Shown here piece by piece: positions 53,501-61,575 of a stretch of DNA of 64,000 nt; position 1 is the first letter of the stretch, and each line of letters begins with the position of its first letter. The translations under genes were made by a program, and so were the position numbers. Source of the DNA: Burkholderiales bacterium (GTDB lineage Bacteria; Pseudomonadota; Gammaproteobacteria; Burkholderiales; Burkholderiaceae_D); contig JACOUL010000017.1 in the NCBI GenBank assembly GCA_016177875.1, forward strand, positions 62,001 through 126,000, in the 5' to 3' direction. Under the pieces are notes generated by a model. It made no database searches. It saw only the letters and a list, made by a program, of their open reading frames with translations, and had not been told where the DNA came from.

Positions 53501-55231
53501 ATGGCGGCAGTGCTCCCCAATACGACTTCTCAAGCGGCTATACCGCCTTTAGCGCGGGTATTGCTGCAAGCCGGCCGTATTACCGCCCAACAGGTGGAGT
53601 CCCTCACTAAGCGCGTCCAAGCTGAAAAAATCGCTTTCATCGATGCTTTGATACAAAGCGGTACGATCGACTCTCGTTCGCTGGCGATCTTCTGCTCCGA
53701 GACTTTTGGTTATCCGGTGCTGGATCTTAGCGCCTTCAGCATGAATACGCGCCCGGAAGACGTGATCGACGCCAAGCTGATGCAGGCTCAGCGCGTCATC
53801 GCTCTTTCTAAGCGCGGCAATAAGGTGTTCGTCGGCATTTCCGACCCCACGAATAACCAGGCACTGGACCAAGTTAAGTTCCAGAGTGAACTCGCAGTTG
53901 AGCCGGTCATCATCGACCACGCGACACTGCAACAGATCATTGAAAAATTCGGGCAAAGTGCAGAGCAAAACTTAAATGACCTCATCGGCGATGAAATGGA
54001 TTTCGACTTCGCCGAAGTCGATACCACCACCGGCACGCCGGATGCTGGCGCAACCGCCGATATCGACGATGCGCCGGTCGTCAAATTTCTGCAAAAAATT
54101 CTGATCGACGCGATCAACTCGGGGGCGTCGGATTTGCATTTCGAACCGTTTGAGAAGTTCTACCGGATTCGCCTGCGCATAGACGGCGTGCTGCGTGAAG
54201 TCGCCCAGCCGCCGCTGGCGATCAAAGATAAACTAGCGTCGCGCATCAAAGTGATTTCGAAGCTGGACATTTCGGAAAAGCGGGTGCCGCAAGACGGCCG
54301 AATGAAATTGGTGCTGTCCAAGACCAAGGCGATCGATTTTCGTGTCAGCACACTGCCTACGCTGTTCGGCGAAAAGATCGTTATGCGTATCCTGGACCCT
54401 TCCCAGGCCACGCTGGGTATTGATGCGCTCGGCTACGACCCTGACCAGAAGGAATTGCTACTCAATGCAATCGAACGTCCTTATGGCATGGTATTGGTGA
54501 CCGGCCCCACCGGTTCGGGCAAGACCGTTTCGTTGTATACCTGCTTGAATATTTTGAATAAACCGGGAATCAATATCTCTACCGCAGAGGACCCGGCCGA
54601 AATCAACTTGCCTGGTGTGAACCAGGTCAACGTCAATGATCGGGCGGGGCTTACTTTTGCCGCGGCGCTGAAAGCCTTCCTGCGGCAAGATCCGGACATC
54701 ATCATGGTGGGTGAGATTCGCGATCTGGAAACCGCCGACATCGCCATCAAAGCAGCGCAAACCGGCCACATGGTGTTCTCGACCTTGCACACCAATGATG
54801 CCCCCGCAACGCTGACTCGCTTAATGAATATGGGCGTGGCCCCGTTTAATATTGCGTCGTCGGTCATTCTGATTACCGGCCAACGTTTAGCGCGTCGACT
54901 GTGCACCTGCAAACAACCGACACATATCCCGGATGAAGCCTTGATTGAAGCAGGATTCAAGGAAGAAGAACTGGACGGGACCTGGCAGCCCTACAAACCG
55001 GTCGGTTGCGAGCGCTGCAGCGGCTCAGGTTACAAGGGCCGTGTCGGTATTTATCAAGTCATGCCGATTTCGGAAGAGATCGAACGCATCATCCTGGCGC
55101 ACGGCACGTCGCTGGAAATTGAAGCACAGTCCAGAGCCGAAGGCATTAGAACTTTACGCGAGTCGGGCTTGGTAAAAGTAAAACAAGGGCTCACGAGCCT
55201 GGAAGAAATCCTAGGCTGTACTAACGCATAA
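53501..55231 (+). CDS. pilB: PilB: type IV pilus extension ATPase
   Basis: 576 residues. The N-terminal MshEN-like region (about 20-160, with ETFGYPVLDLSAF) may bind cyclic di-GMP in relatives. The ATPase core starts near 185 (VVKFLQKILIDAINSGASDL with HFEPF). Walker A is VTGPTGSGKTVSLYTCLNIL (335-342 GPTGSGKT), with an Asp box, Walker B (DIIMVGEIRDLETADIAIKA) and a His box (GHMVFSTLHTNDAPATLTRL). The tetra-cysteine zinc site is CTCKQP ... CERCSGSGYKGRVGIY. The hexamer powers pilin polymerisation at the inner membrane. First of the pilB-pilC-pilD operon. Confidence 0.97.
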   Translation: MAAVLPNTTSQAAIPPLARVLLQAGRITAQQVESLTKRVQAEKIAFIDALIQSGTIDSRSLAIFCSETFGYPVLDLSAFSMNTRPEDVIDAKLMQAQRVIALSKRGNKVFVGISDPTNNQALDQVKFQSELAVEPVIIDHATLQQIIEKFGQSAEQNLNDLIGDEMDFDFAEVDTTTGTPDAGATADIDDAPVVKFLQKILIDAINSGASDLHFEPFEKFYRIRLRIDGVLREVAQPPLAIKDKLASRIKVISKLDISEKRVPQDGRMKLVLSKTKAIDFRVSTLPTLFGEKIVMRILDPSQATLGIDALGYDPDQKELLLNAIERPYGMVLVTGPTGSGKTVSLYTCLNILNKPGINISTAEDPAEINLPGVNQVNVNDRAGLTFAAALKAFLRQDPDIIMVGEIRDLETADIAIKAAQTGHMVFSTLHTNDAPATLTRLMNMGVAPFNIASSVILITGQRLARRLCTCKQPTHIPDEALIEAGFKEEELDGTWQPYKPVGCERCSGSGYKGRVGIYQVMPISEEIERIILAHGTSLEIEAQSRAEGIRTLRESGLVKVKQGLTSLEEILGCTNA

Positions 55232-55251
55232 ACATAAACAAGGAGAAGAGC

Positions 55252-56478
55252 ATGGCGACTGCAGCACAAAAAGCCCCAAGCTCAGGTAAGGAATCGATAT
55301 TCGTCTGGACCGGTAAGGATAGACAGGGCAAAAATGTCCAGGGCGAAATGCGGGCTCAGGGCGAACATGTGGTCATGGCCACACTGCGTCGCCAGGGCAT
55401 CCTGGTATCCAAGGTTAAGAAGAAGACTTTTAGCAGCGGCAAGAAAATCACCGAAAGAGATATTACGCTCTTTACGCGCCAGCTTGCGACCATGATGAAA
55501 GCCGGCGTACCACTCCTGCAATCCTTTGAGATCGTCTCCAAAGGGCATTCCAATCCCTCCGTCTCCAAGTTGTTGAACGATATTCGCGCCGACGTAGAAA
55601 CCGGTACCAGCCTCAACCAAGCTTTCCGCAAATTCCCGCTCTATTTCGATCCCTTGTTTTGCAATCTGGTGGGCGCCGGTGAGCAAGCCGGTATTTTGGA
55701 AGACTTGTTGACTCGTCTTGCTGTCTACAAGGAAAAAACCTTGGCGATTAAGAGCAAGATCAAGTCAGCATTAATGTATCCAATCGCAATTATGGTGGTC
55801 GCCTTCGTCGTGACGGCGGTGATCATGATCTGGGTTGTTCCGGCATTTAAGGAAGTGTTCACAAGCTTCGGCGCAGATTTGCCCGCCCCCACCGTGTTTG
55901 TGATGACTGTCTCCGATTATTTCGTCAAGTACTGGTACATTATTTTCGGTAGCATATTCGGGGGGCTTTACATGTTTTTTCAGTCCTGGAAACGCTCGGT
56001 GAAAGTGCAGCGCTTCATGGACACTTGGCTATTGAAGCTGCCCGTCTTTGGCGACCTTATTCGCAAGGCGACCATTGCGCGCTGGACTCGAACCCTGTCA
56101 ACCATGTTTGCCGCTGGCGTGCCGCTGGTGGAATCGCTCGACTCGGTCGGCGGCGCTTGCGGAAACGCCATTTATGTTGATGCCACCAAAAAAATTCAAA
56201 CCGAAGTCAGTACCGGTACGAGCCTAACGGTGTCAATGCAAAACGCCAACGTATTTCCAAGCATGGTGACCCAGATGGTTTCCATCGGCGAGGAATCCGG
56301 CTCTCTCGACGCCATGCTCGGCAAGGTGGCCGACTTCTATGAGGACGAGGTCGATGAAGCGGTCGAGGGACTTTCCAGTTTGATGGAACCGATGATCATG
56401 GCTTTCTTAGGTATCGTCATTGGCGGCCTCGTGGTCGCAATGTACCTGCCGATCTTTAAGTTGGGCTCTGTGGTCTAA
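55252..56478 (+). CDS. pilC: PilC: type IV pilus inner-membrane platform protein
   Basis: 408 residues of the GspF/PilC family: two similar cytoplasmic helical bundles, each starting ITLFTRQLATMMKAGVPLLQ and WTRTLSTMFAAGVPLVESLD, with LVGAGEQAGILEDLLTRLA and MVSIGEESGSLDAMLGKVAD. Three membrane helices are at about 180-205, 225-245 and 380-402. It couples PilB rotation or movement to pilin insertion. AAGGAGAAGAGC precedes the ATG. The stop overlaps the pilD start by one base. Confidence 0.97.
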   Translation: MATAAQKAPSSGKESIFVWTGKDRQGKNVQGEMRAQGEHVVMATLRRQGILVSKVKKKTFSSGKKITERDITLFTRQLATMMKAGVPLLQSFEIVSKGHSNPSVSKLLNDIRADVETGTSLNQAFRKFPLYFDPLFCNLVGAGEQAGILEDLLTRLAVYKEKTLAIKSKIKSALMYPIAIMVVAFVVTAVIMIWVVPAFKEVFTSFGADLPAPTVFVMTVSDYFVKYWYIIFGSIFGGLYMFFQSWKRSVKVQRFMDTWLLKLPVFGDLIRKATIARWTRTLSTMFAAGVPLVESLDSVGGACGNAIYVDATKKIQTEVSTGTSLTVSMQNANVFPSMVTQMVSIGEESGSLDAMLGKVADFYEDEVDEAVEGLSSLMEPMIMAFLGIVIGGLVVAMYLPIFKLGSVV

Positions 56479-57404
56479 TGTTCGACGCTCTCTTCTCAGC
56501 ACCGCCCGGCAACGGGTGGATTGCTTCCTTAGCGGCGGTTTTTGGCTTGGTGATCGGCAGTTTTCTCAATGTCGTGATCCATCGCTTACCGAAAATGATG
56601 CAGCGGGAGTTTGACGATTACATTGATTATGAAAGTAAGAATAGGACCGAAGCACAAAAGATGGGCTCGTCCATTCGTAAGCTTTCTTATGAGAGCGATG
56701 TATCGCTGCCGCATGCTGCCTCTTATAACCTGACGGTACCTCGTTCGGCTTGCCCGCACTGCGGCCACAAAATCACTGCGCTTGAGAACATTCCTATCGT
56801 CAGTTACCTTATTTTGCGCGGCCGTTGCATCGCTTGCAAAACGCCGATTTCTATACGTTATCCGATTGTCGAATTCCTTACCGGTGCGCTTTCGTTTTAC
56901 TTGATCTGGCACTTTGGCAGCGGCTTGGCGGGTTTGGCGACGCTGCTATTCGCCTACTTGTTGATCGCCATGACCTTTATCGACGCCGACACTAAGTTAC
57001 TGCCGGATGACCTGACCTATCTATTACTGTGGAGCGGGCTCCTAATCAATCTGCAAGGAACGTTCGTTTCTCTGCCGGATGCGGTCATCGGTGCGGCGGC
57101 CGGCTATCTTATTTTATGGTCTGTGTATTGGCTGTTCAAATTGGTGACCGGCAAGGAAGGCATGGGCTATGGCGACTTCAAATTGTTGGCCGCTCTCGGC
57201 GCTTGGCTTGGCTGGCAAATGCTGCCCCTGATCATTCTATTGTCTTCCGTCGTCGGTGCTGTCGTCGGAATTGCCGTCATTGTCTTAAATCGGCTGGGAC
57301 GCGACTATCAAATACCTTTTGGTCCCTATCTTGCCGGCGCCGGTCTAATCGCCTTGCCTTACGGGAAGTCGATTTTGGCGAGCTATCTTCAATATCTGCA
57401 TTAA
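56478..57404 (+). CDS. pilD: PilD: prepilin peptidase / N-methyltransferase
   Basis: 308 residues, polytopic aspartyl protease. N-terminal helix AAVFGLVIGSFLNVVIHRLP is the methyltransferase-side start. Cytoplasmic zinc pairs are CPHCGHKI and CIACKTPI. The first catalytic Asp is in MTFIDADTKLLPDDLTYLLL, the second in GKEGMGYGDFKLLAALGAWL (GxGD type). About eight membrane helices. It cleaves and methylates type IV pilins and type II pseudopilins. Translationally coupled to pilC; coaE starts 6 bp after it. Confidence 0.97.
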   Translation: MFDALFSAPPGNGWIASLAAVFGLVIGSFLNVVIHRLPKMMQREFDDYIDYESKNRTEAQKMGSSIRKLSYESDVSLPHAASYNLTVPRSACPHCGHKITALENIPIVSYLILRGRCIACKTPISIRYPIVEFLTGALSFYLIWHFGSGLAGLATLLFAYLLIAMTFIDADTKLLPDDLTYLLLWSGLLINLQGTFVSLPDAVIGAAAGYLILWSVYWLFKLVTGKEGMGYGDFKLLAALGAWLGWQMLPLIILLSSVVGAVVGIAVIVLNRLGRDYQIPFGPYLAGAGLIALPYGKSILASYLQYLH

Positions 57405-57410
57405 GGCTGC

Positions 57411-58037
57411 ATGACGGCAAGCCCATTTTCAGTCGGTTTGACAGGAGGCATCGGTTCCGGCAAATCGACGGTAGCAAGCTTATTTGCCGAACACGGTGCC
57501 CCAATTATCGATACCGATGTCATAGCGCATCGCCTGACCGCACCAGGCGGACTGGCGATTGCGGCTATCCGAGCTCAATTCGGCCCGCAGTTCATCGATT
57601 CCACTGGCGCCTTGGATCGTGCCCTTATGCGTGAAAGGGTTTTTGCCGATCCGCATGCAAAAAAACATTTGGAAGCCATTCTTCATCCGATGATTCGCAA
57701 TGAATGCGAACGCGAAGCGGCGCAAGCGCAAGGTCCGTATCTCATATTTGTTGTGCCGTTACTGATAGAGTCGCCAAGCTGGCGTCAGCGCGTATCGCGC
57801 GTCCTTGTGGTGGACATCCCGGAAAACGAGCAGATCATTAGAGTCATGACCCGCAGTGGATTGTCCGAAGATGCGGTACGCGCCATTATGGCTACGCAAG
57901 CCACGCGCGAACAGCGCCTTGCCGCGGCAGACGACGTTATTTCGAACATCGGCGATCCCGCAACCTTGGTGCCGGAGGTCGACAAGCTGCATACGCTGTA
58001 TAGTTCATTAGCAAAAAATTCTTCGCAGCATTTGTAA
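57411..58037 (+). CDS. coaE: Dephospho-CoA kinase
   Basis: 208 residues. Last step of coenzyme A synthesis. P-loop [20 protein letters not shown], then [19 protein letters not shown] (DxD substrate site), [12 protein letters not shown] and [20 protein letters not shown], all as in CoaE. Normal length. It belongs to the conserved run pilB-pilC-pilD-coaE-zapD-yacG; the pairing with pilD is positional, not functional. Confidence 0.97.
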   Translation: MTASPFSVGLTGGIGSGKSTVASLFAEHGAPIIDTDVIAHRLTAPGGLAIAAIRAQFGPQFIDSTGALDRALMRERVFADPHAKKHLEAILHPMIRNECEREAAQAQGPYLIFVVPLLIESPSWRQRVSRVLVVDIPENEQIIRVMTRSGLSEDAVRAIMATQATREQRLAAADDVISNIGDPATLVPEVDKLHTLYSSLAKNSSQHL

Positions 58038-58099
58038 TTTTTTGCCGCTTCGGTCAGAATCACGAAGTATTGGCCAGCACACCAAAAAAGGACGCTACT

Positions 58100-58855
58100 T
58101 TGATCGTTTACGAATACCCTTTCAACGAGCGTATTCGCACCTTGTTGCGGCTGGAAGACCTTTACGAAAAGTTTGCCTTCTTTAGTAGTCAACCCCATCC
58201 CCTGCATCACCACGTCGCGCTCGCAACGATTTTCGAAATGCTGGAAGTCTCGGGCCGGGCCGATCTCAAATCTGACTTGTTACAGGAACTGGAGCGGCAG
58301 AAGCAAACGCTGCTCGGCTTCAAATCCAATCCCAACGTTCAGGCTGAAATGCTCGATGCCATCTTGTACGATGTCGACCGCATCAGCACCGCATTGATCG
58401 CTGCCCAAGGCAAAACCGGGCAAAACGTGCGCGACAATGAGTGGCTGATGAGTATCCGGGGACGTACCATCATTCCGGGCGGAGCCTGTGAATTCGACCT
58501 GCCTTCCTATTTTGCTTGGCAACATCACTCCGCAGAAGCTCGTAACCGTGATATCGCCGGATGGTTTGCTCCGCTGATGCCTTTGTTTGATGCAATTGCT
58601 CTCGTGCTGCGTCTTTTACGTGAATCCGGCCGTCCGACTAAAATGATTGCTCAGGCCGGCAGCTACCAGCAAATGTTGCAAGGCAAAGCTTATCAAATGC
58701 TGCGTTTGTCTATCGATGAGACGCTGGGCGCCATTCCGGAAATTTCCGCCAATAAGTACATGCTGTGGGTACGTTTTACATCACAAGACGGCGATATGAA
58801 ACCCAAGTCGTTTGAGAGCGATGTTCCGTTCGAACTGACGCTCTGCAATTTCTGA
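58100..58855 (+). CDS. zapD: ZapD: FtsZ-bundling cell division protein
   Basis: About 251 residues. The N-terminal [20 protein letters not shown] matches the ZapD family (YE.P.NER.R..LRLE.L). [24 protein letters not shown] helices follow (seen as [20 protein letters not shown]), then [20 protein letters not shown] and [20 protein letters not shown]. It crosslinks FtsZ filaments at the division ring. A TTG start at 58100 has an AAGGA site 8 nt upstream; an earlier in-frame TTG at 58070 is possible but has a weaker site. Its stop overlaps the yacG start. Confidence 0.92.
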   Translation: MIVYEYPFNERIRTLLRLEDLYEKFAFFSSQPHPLHHHVALATIFEMLEVSGRADLKSDLLQELERQKQTLLGFKSNPNVQAEMLDAILYDVDRISTALIAAQGKTGQNVRDNEWLMSIRGRTIIPGGACEFDLPSYFAWQHHSAEARNRDIAGWFAPLMPLFDAIALVLRLLRESGRPTKMIAQAGSYQQMLQGKAYQMLRLSIDETLGAIPEISANKYMLWVRFTSQDGDMKPKSFESDVPFELTLCNF

Positions 58856-59031
58856 TGGTTACGATGGTCGATTGCCCGATCTGCGGCAAGAAAGTCGAGT
58901 GGGCTGAACAAAACAAATTTCGCCCTTTTTGTTCGGAACGCTGCAAAAAAATCGATTTGGGCGCCTGGGCCGAAGAAAAATACGCAATTCCGGCAGTGAA
59001 TTCCCCCAAGGATCTTGACGAAGACTCTTAG
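58855..59031 (+). CDS. yacG: YacG: small zinc protein, DNA gyrase inhibitor family
   Basis: 58 residues. Zinc knuckle [18 protein letters not shown] then [20 protein letters not shown] gives the CxxC ... CxxxC arrangement of YacG. The acidic tail is typical. In E. coli YacG binds GyrB and inhibits gyrase. The ATG at 58855 overlaps the zapD stop (TGATG); an ATG at 58864 is an alternative. The stop at 59029-59031 overlaps the stop of the convergent mutT gene by three bases (59029-59031 against 59028-59030). Confidence 0.94.
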   Translation: MVTMVDCPICGKKVEWAEQNKFRPFCSERCKKIDLGAWAEEKYAIPAVNSPKDLDEDS

Positions 59032-59435
59032 CCGTAGCGTACGCGGTCGAGCCATTCCAGCAAGGGAATGGTGGCCGGCAGAATTGGCGCCAAATTCACG
59101 CTGCCTTGCCAGGCGAATGCTTGGCCTTCTAAACTTTGCGGCTCGCCGCGCCATTCTCTGCTGATGTAGAAATGCAAGTGCACATGGGCGTGAGGATAAA
59201 CGTGTTCTACTCCACACCAAGGTTCTGCCGATAGAATCTGCACTCCCAGCTCTTCGGCAAACTCTCGCTTCAATGCATCGAATATCGATTCCCCGGCTTC
59301 GACTTTCCCGCCCGGGAATTCCCAATAGCCGGCATACGGCTTACCGGCCGGACGTTGGGCAAACAGGATGTCGCCATCGGATTTCATTAGAATGCCGACC
59401 GCCACGTCGATCGGCGCTGGAGTTGGCTGCGTCAT
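59028..59435 (-). CDS. mutT: MutT-type Nudix hydrolase (8-oxo-dGTP diphosphatase-like)
   Basis: About 135 residues. [20 protein letters not shown] and the segment [20 protein letters not shown] lead into the Nudix box, which ends [12 protein letters not shown], the close MutT pattern (EFPGGK.E.GE....l.REl.EElG). The rest ([20 protein letters not shown]) also fits MutT, which removes 8-oxo-dGTP from the nucleotide pool. Start MTQPTPAP at 59435 is preferred; upstream in-frame residues overlap the DUF815 gene and are not conserved. It ends convergently with yacG. Confidence 0.93.
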   Translation of the reverse strand: MTQPTPAPIDVAVGILMKSDGDILFAQRPAGKPYAGYWEFPGGKVEAGESIFDALKREFAEELGVQILSAEPWCGVEHVYPHAHVHLHFYISREWRGEPQSLEGQAFAWQGSVNLAPILPATIPLLEWLDRVRYG

Positions 59436-59445
59436 CACAAGAAAT

Positions 59446-60318
59446 TCATGCGCGCGATTTGCCGGCGTAGTCACACGCAAACTGCCACGCGACGCGGCCG
59501 GAACGGGAACCGCGCTGCAGAGCCCAGCGTAAGGCATCTGCCTGTGCATCGGCTACCTGCCGATCCTCGCAGCCGAAATGACGCAGCCAATGCGCCACGA
59601 TATCGAGATAGTCATCCTGTTTGAATGGGTAAAACGATACCCATAAGCCAAAGCGCTCGGATAAGGAAATCTTTTCTTCGACAGTTTCGCCGGGATGCAA
59701 ATCACCGTCATCGGTATGAATGTAGGTGGCGTTATCGGACATGCGCTCCGGCATCAAGTGCCGGCGATTGGAAGTTGCGTAGATCAAGACATTGTCAGAC
59801 TGAGCGGAAATGCTGCCGTCCAACGCCACCTTCAAGGCCTTGTAACCGCTCTCCCCTTCTTCGAAAGACAGGTCATCGCAAAAAATGATGAAGCGTTCAG
59901 GCCGACCGGCAACCAAGTCGACGATGTCGGCCAGGTCCGCCAAATCAGATTTATCGACCTCGACCAGGCGCAATCCTTGGCGTTGAAACTGATTGAGGCA
60001 AGCTTTGATAAGTGAGGACTTACCGGTTCCACGTGCCCCGGTCAGCAAGACATTGTTAGCAGGTTTGCCTTCAACGAATTGACGGGTGTTTTGCTCGATT
60101 TGCTGCTTTTGCTTCTCGATGTTCTGCAGGTCGGAAAGCGCAATGGCAGCGACATGCGTTACCGCCTGCAAGTAGCCTCGGCTATCGCGGCTACGCCGCC
60201 AGCGAAAAGCTATCGAGGCATCCCAGTCGGGCACCGGATGGGTTTGCGGGAGCAAAGCTTCCAGGCGTCCGATCAGGGCTTCGGCACGAGAAAGGAAGCG
60301 ATCGAGCGGATCTCTCAT
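59446..60318 (-). CDS. DUF815 AAA-type ATP-binding protein
   Basis: 290 residues. Walker A in NNVLLTGARGTGKSSLIKAC (about 90-108), Walker B in RFIIFCDDLSFEEGESGYKA, and a sensor-like NVLIYATSNRRHLMPERMSD. KISLSERFGLWVSFYPFKQD also matches DUF815 proteins, a stand-alone AAA family of unknown role common in proteobacteria. No membrane helix. It lies between argJ (6 bp upstream) and mutT (10 bp downstream), so the four minus-strand genes secA-argJ-DUF815-mutT could be transcribed together. Confidence 0.93.
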   Translation of the reverse strand: MRDPLDRFLSRAEALIGRLEALLPQTHPVPDWDASIAFRWRRSRDSRGYLQAVTHVAAIALSDLQNIEKQKQQIEQNTRQFVEGKPANNVLLTGARGTGKSSLIKACLNQFQRQGLRLVEVDKSDLADLADIVDLVAGRPERFIIFCDDLSFEEGESGYKALKVALDGSISAQSDNVLIYATSNRRHLMPERMSDNATYIHTDDGDLHPGETVEEKISLSERFGLWVSFYPFKQDDYLDIVAHWLRHFGCEDRQVADAQADALRWALQRGSRSGRVAWQFACDYAGKSRA

Positions 60319-60324
60319 CCTGCT

Positions 60325-61563
60325 TTAGGAGCGATAGTCGGCGTTAATTGATACGTAGTCGTGCGACAAGTCGCAAGTCCAGATCGTCGCTTGTGCATCG
60401 CCGCGCGCGAGTTTGACCCGTACGGTGATTTCGCTTTGCTTCATGACGCGCTGGCCGTCTTCTTCACGGTAGTCGGGATTGCGGCCGCCGTTTCTGGCGA
60501 CCCAGACATCGTCGAGATAGAGGTTCAGCTTGCCGACATCCAGATCATCCACACCGGCATAACCGATGGCGGCCAGAATGCGGCCGAGGTTAGGGTCGGA
60601 TGCAAAAAAGGCCGTTTTCACCAGCGGCGAATGGCCGATCGAATAAGCGATCTTGCGGCATTCTTCCACCGTCTCGCCGTCTTCGACTGCAATGGCGATG
60701 AACTTGGTCGCTCCTTCGCCGTCGCGCACGATCATTTGCGCTAATTGCTGGGACAAGTCGATCACCGCTTCCGCCAATGCGGCGTATTCCGGCGAATCGA
60801 CATCATTGATTTCCAGCGGAGCTGCTCCGGTCGCAATCAGCATGAAAGAATCGTTGGTCGAGGTATCGCCATCGATCGTGATGCAGTTGAAAGATTTATC
60901 CGCTGCTTCCTTGACCATATGGTCAAGCACCGACTGGGTAACACGGGCATCCATGGCGAGAAAACCCAGCATGGTCGCCATATTGGGCTTGATCATGCCG
61001 GCGCCCTTGCTGATGCCGGTGAGCGTAATTTGCGCGCCATTGATGGCGACCGTACGCGAAGCCGCCTTGGGCTGCGTATCGGTGGTCATAATCGCTTCCG
61101 CAGCCTTGTACCAGTTATCTTCCTGCAGGTTTGCAATCGCCTGCGGCAGACCAGCCTTGATGCGGTCCACCGGCAAGGGCTCGAGGATGACGCCCGTAGA
61201 AAACGGCAAAATTTGCGAGGTGGCGCAGCCGAGTAGCTCAGCCAGCGCACTGCAGGTCGCATTGGCATTGACCAAGCCCGCCTCCCCCGTGCCGGCGTTC
61301 GCGTTGCCGGTATTGATCACCAGCGCACGAATACCGGATTCGGAAATCCTCACGCCTTCCAAATGCGCTTTACACACCTGCACCGGCGCGGCACAAAAGC
61401 GGTTGGTGGTGAATACGCCAGCCACAGTCGCCGTATCGGCCAACTTCATGACCAGCAAATCCTTGCGATTGGCCTTGCGCACGCCGACTTCGGCATGGCC
61501 GAGTTGAATGCCGGCGACTGGCTTTAATTCAGCGGCAACGGGCAACGGAAGATTGACAGCCAT
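60325..61563 (-). CDS. argJ: Bifunctional ornithine acetyltransferase / N-acetylglutamate synthase
   Basis: 412 residues. Transfers acetyl from acetylornithine to glutamate in the cyclic arginine pathway. The self-cleavage site is within [20 protein letters not shown] (the Thr of MATML becomes the N-terminal nucleophile of the beta chain). [40 protein letters not shown] and the C-terminal region ending [12 protein letters not shown] are all typical. It lies 12 bp after secA. Confidence 0.97.
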   Translation of the reverse strand: MAVNLPLPVAAELKPVAGIQLGHAEVGVRKANRKDLLVMKLADTATVAGVFTTNRFCAAPVQVCKAHLEGVRISESGIRALVINTGNANAGTGEAGLVNANATCSALAELLGCATSQILPFSTGVILEPLPVDRIKAGLPQAIANLQEDNWYKAAEAIMTTDTQPKAASRTVAINGAQITLTGISKGAGMIKPNMATMLGFLAMDARVTQSVLDHMVKEAADKSFNCITIDGDTSTNDSFMLIATGAAPLEINDVDSPEYAALAEAVIDLSQQLAQMIVRDGEGATKFIAIAVEDGETVEECRKIAYSIGHSPLVKTAFFASDPNLGRILAAIGYAGVDDLDVGKLNLYLDDVWVARNGGRNPDYREEDGQRVMKQSEITVRVKLARGDAQATIWTCDLSHDYVSINADYRS

Positions 61564-61575
61564 GTCCGCCCCCGA

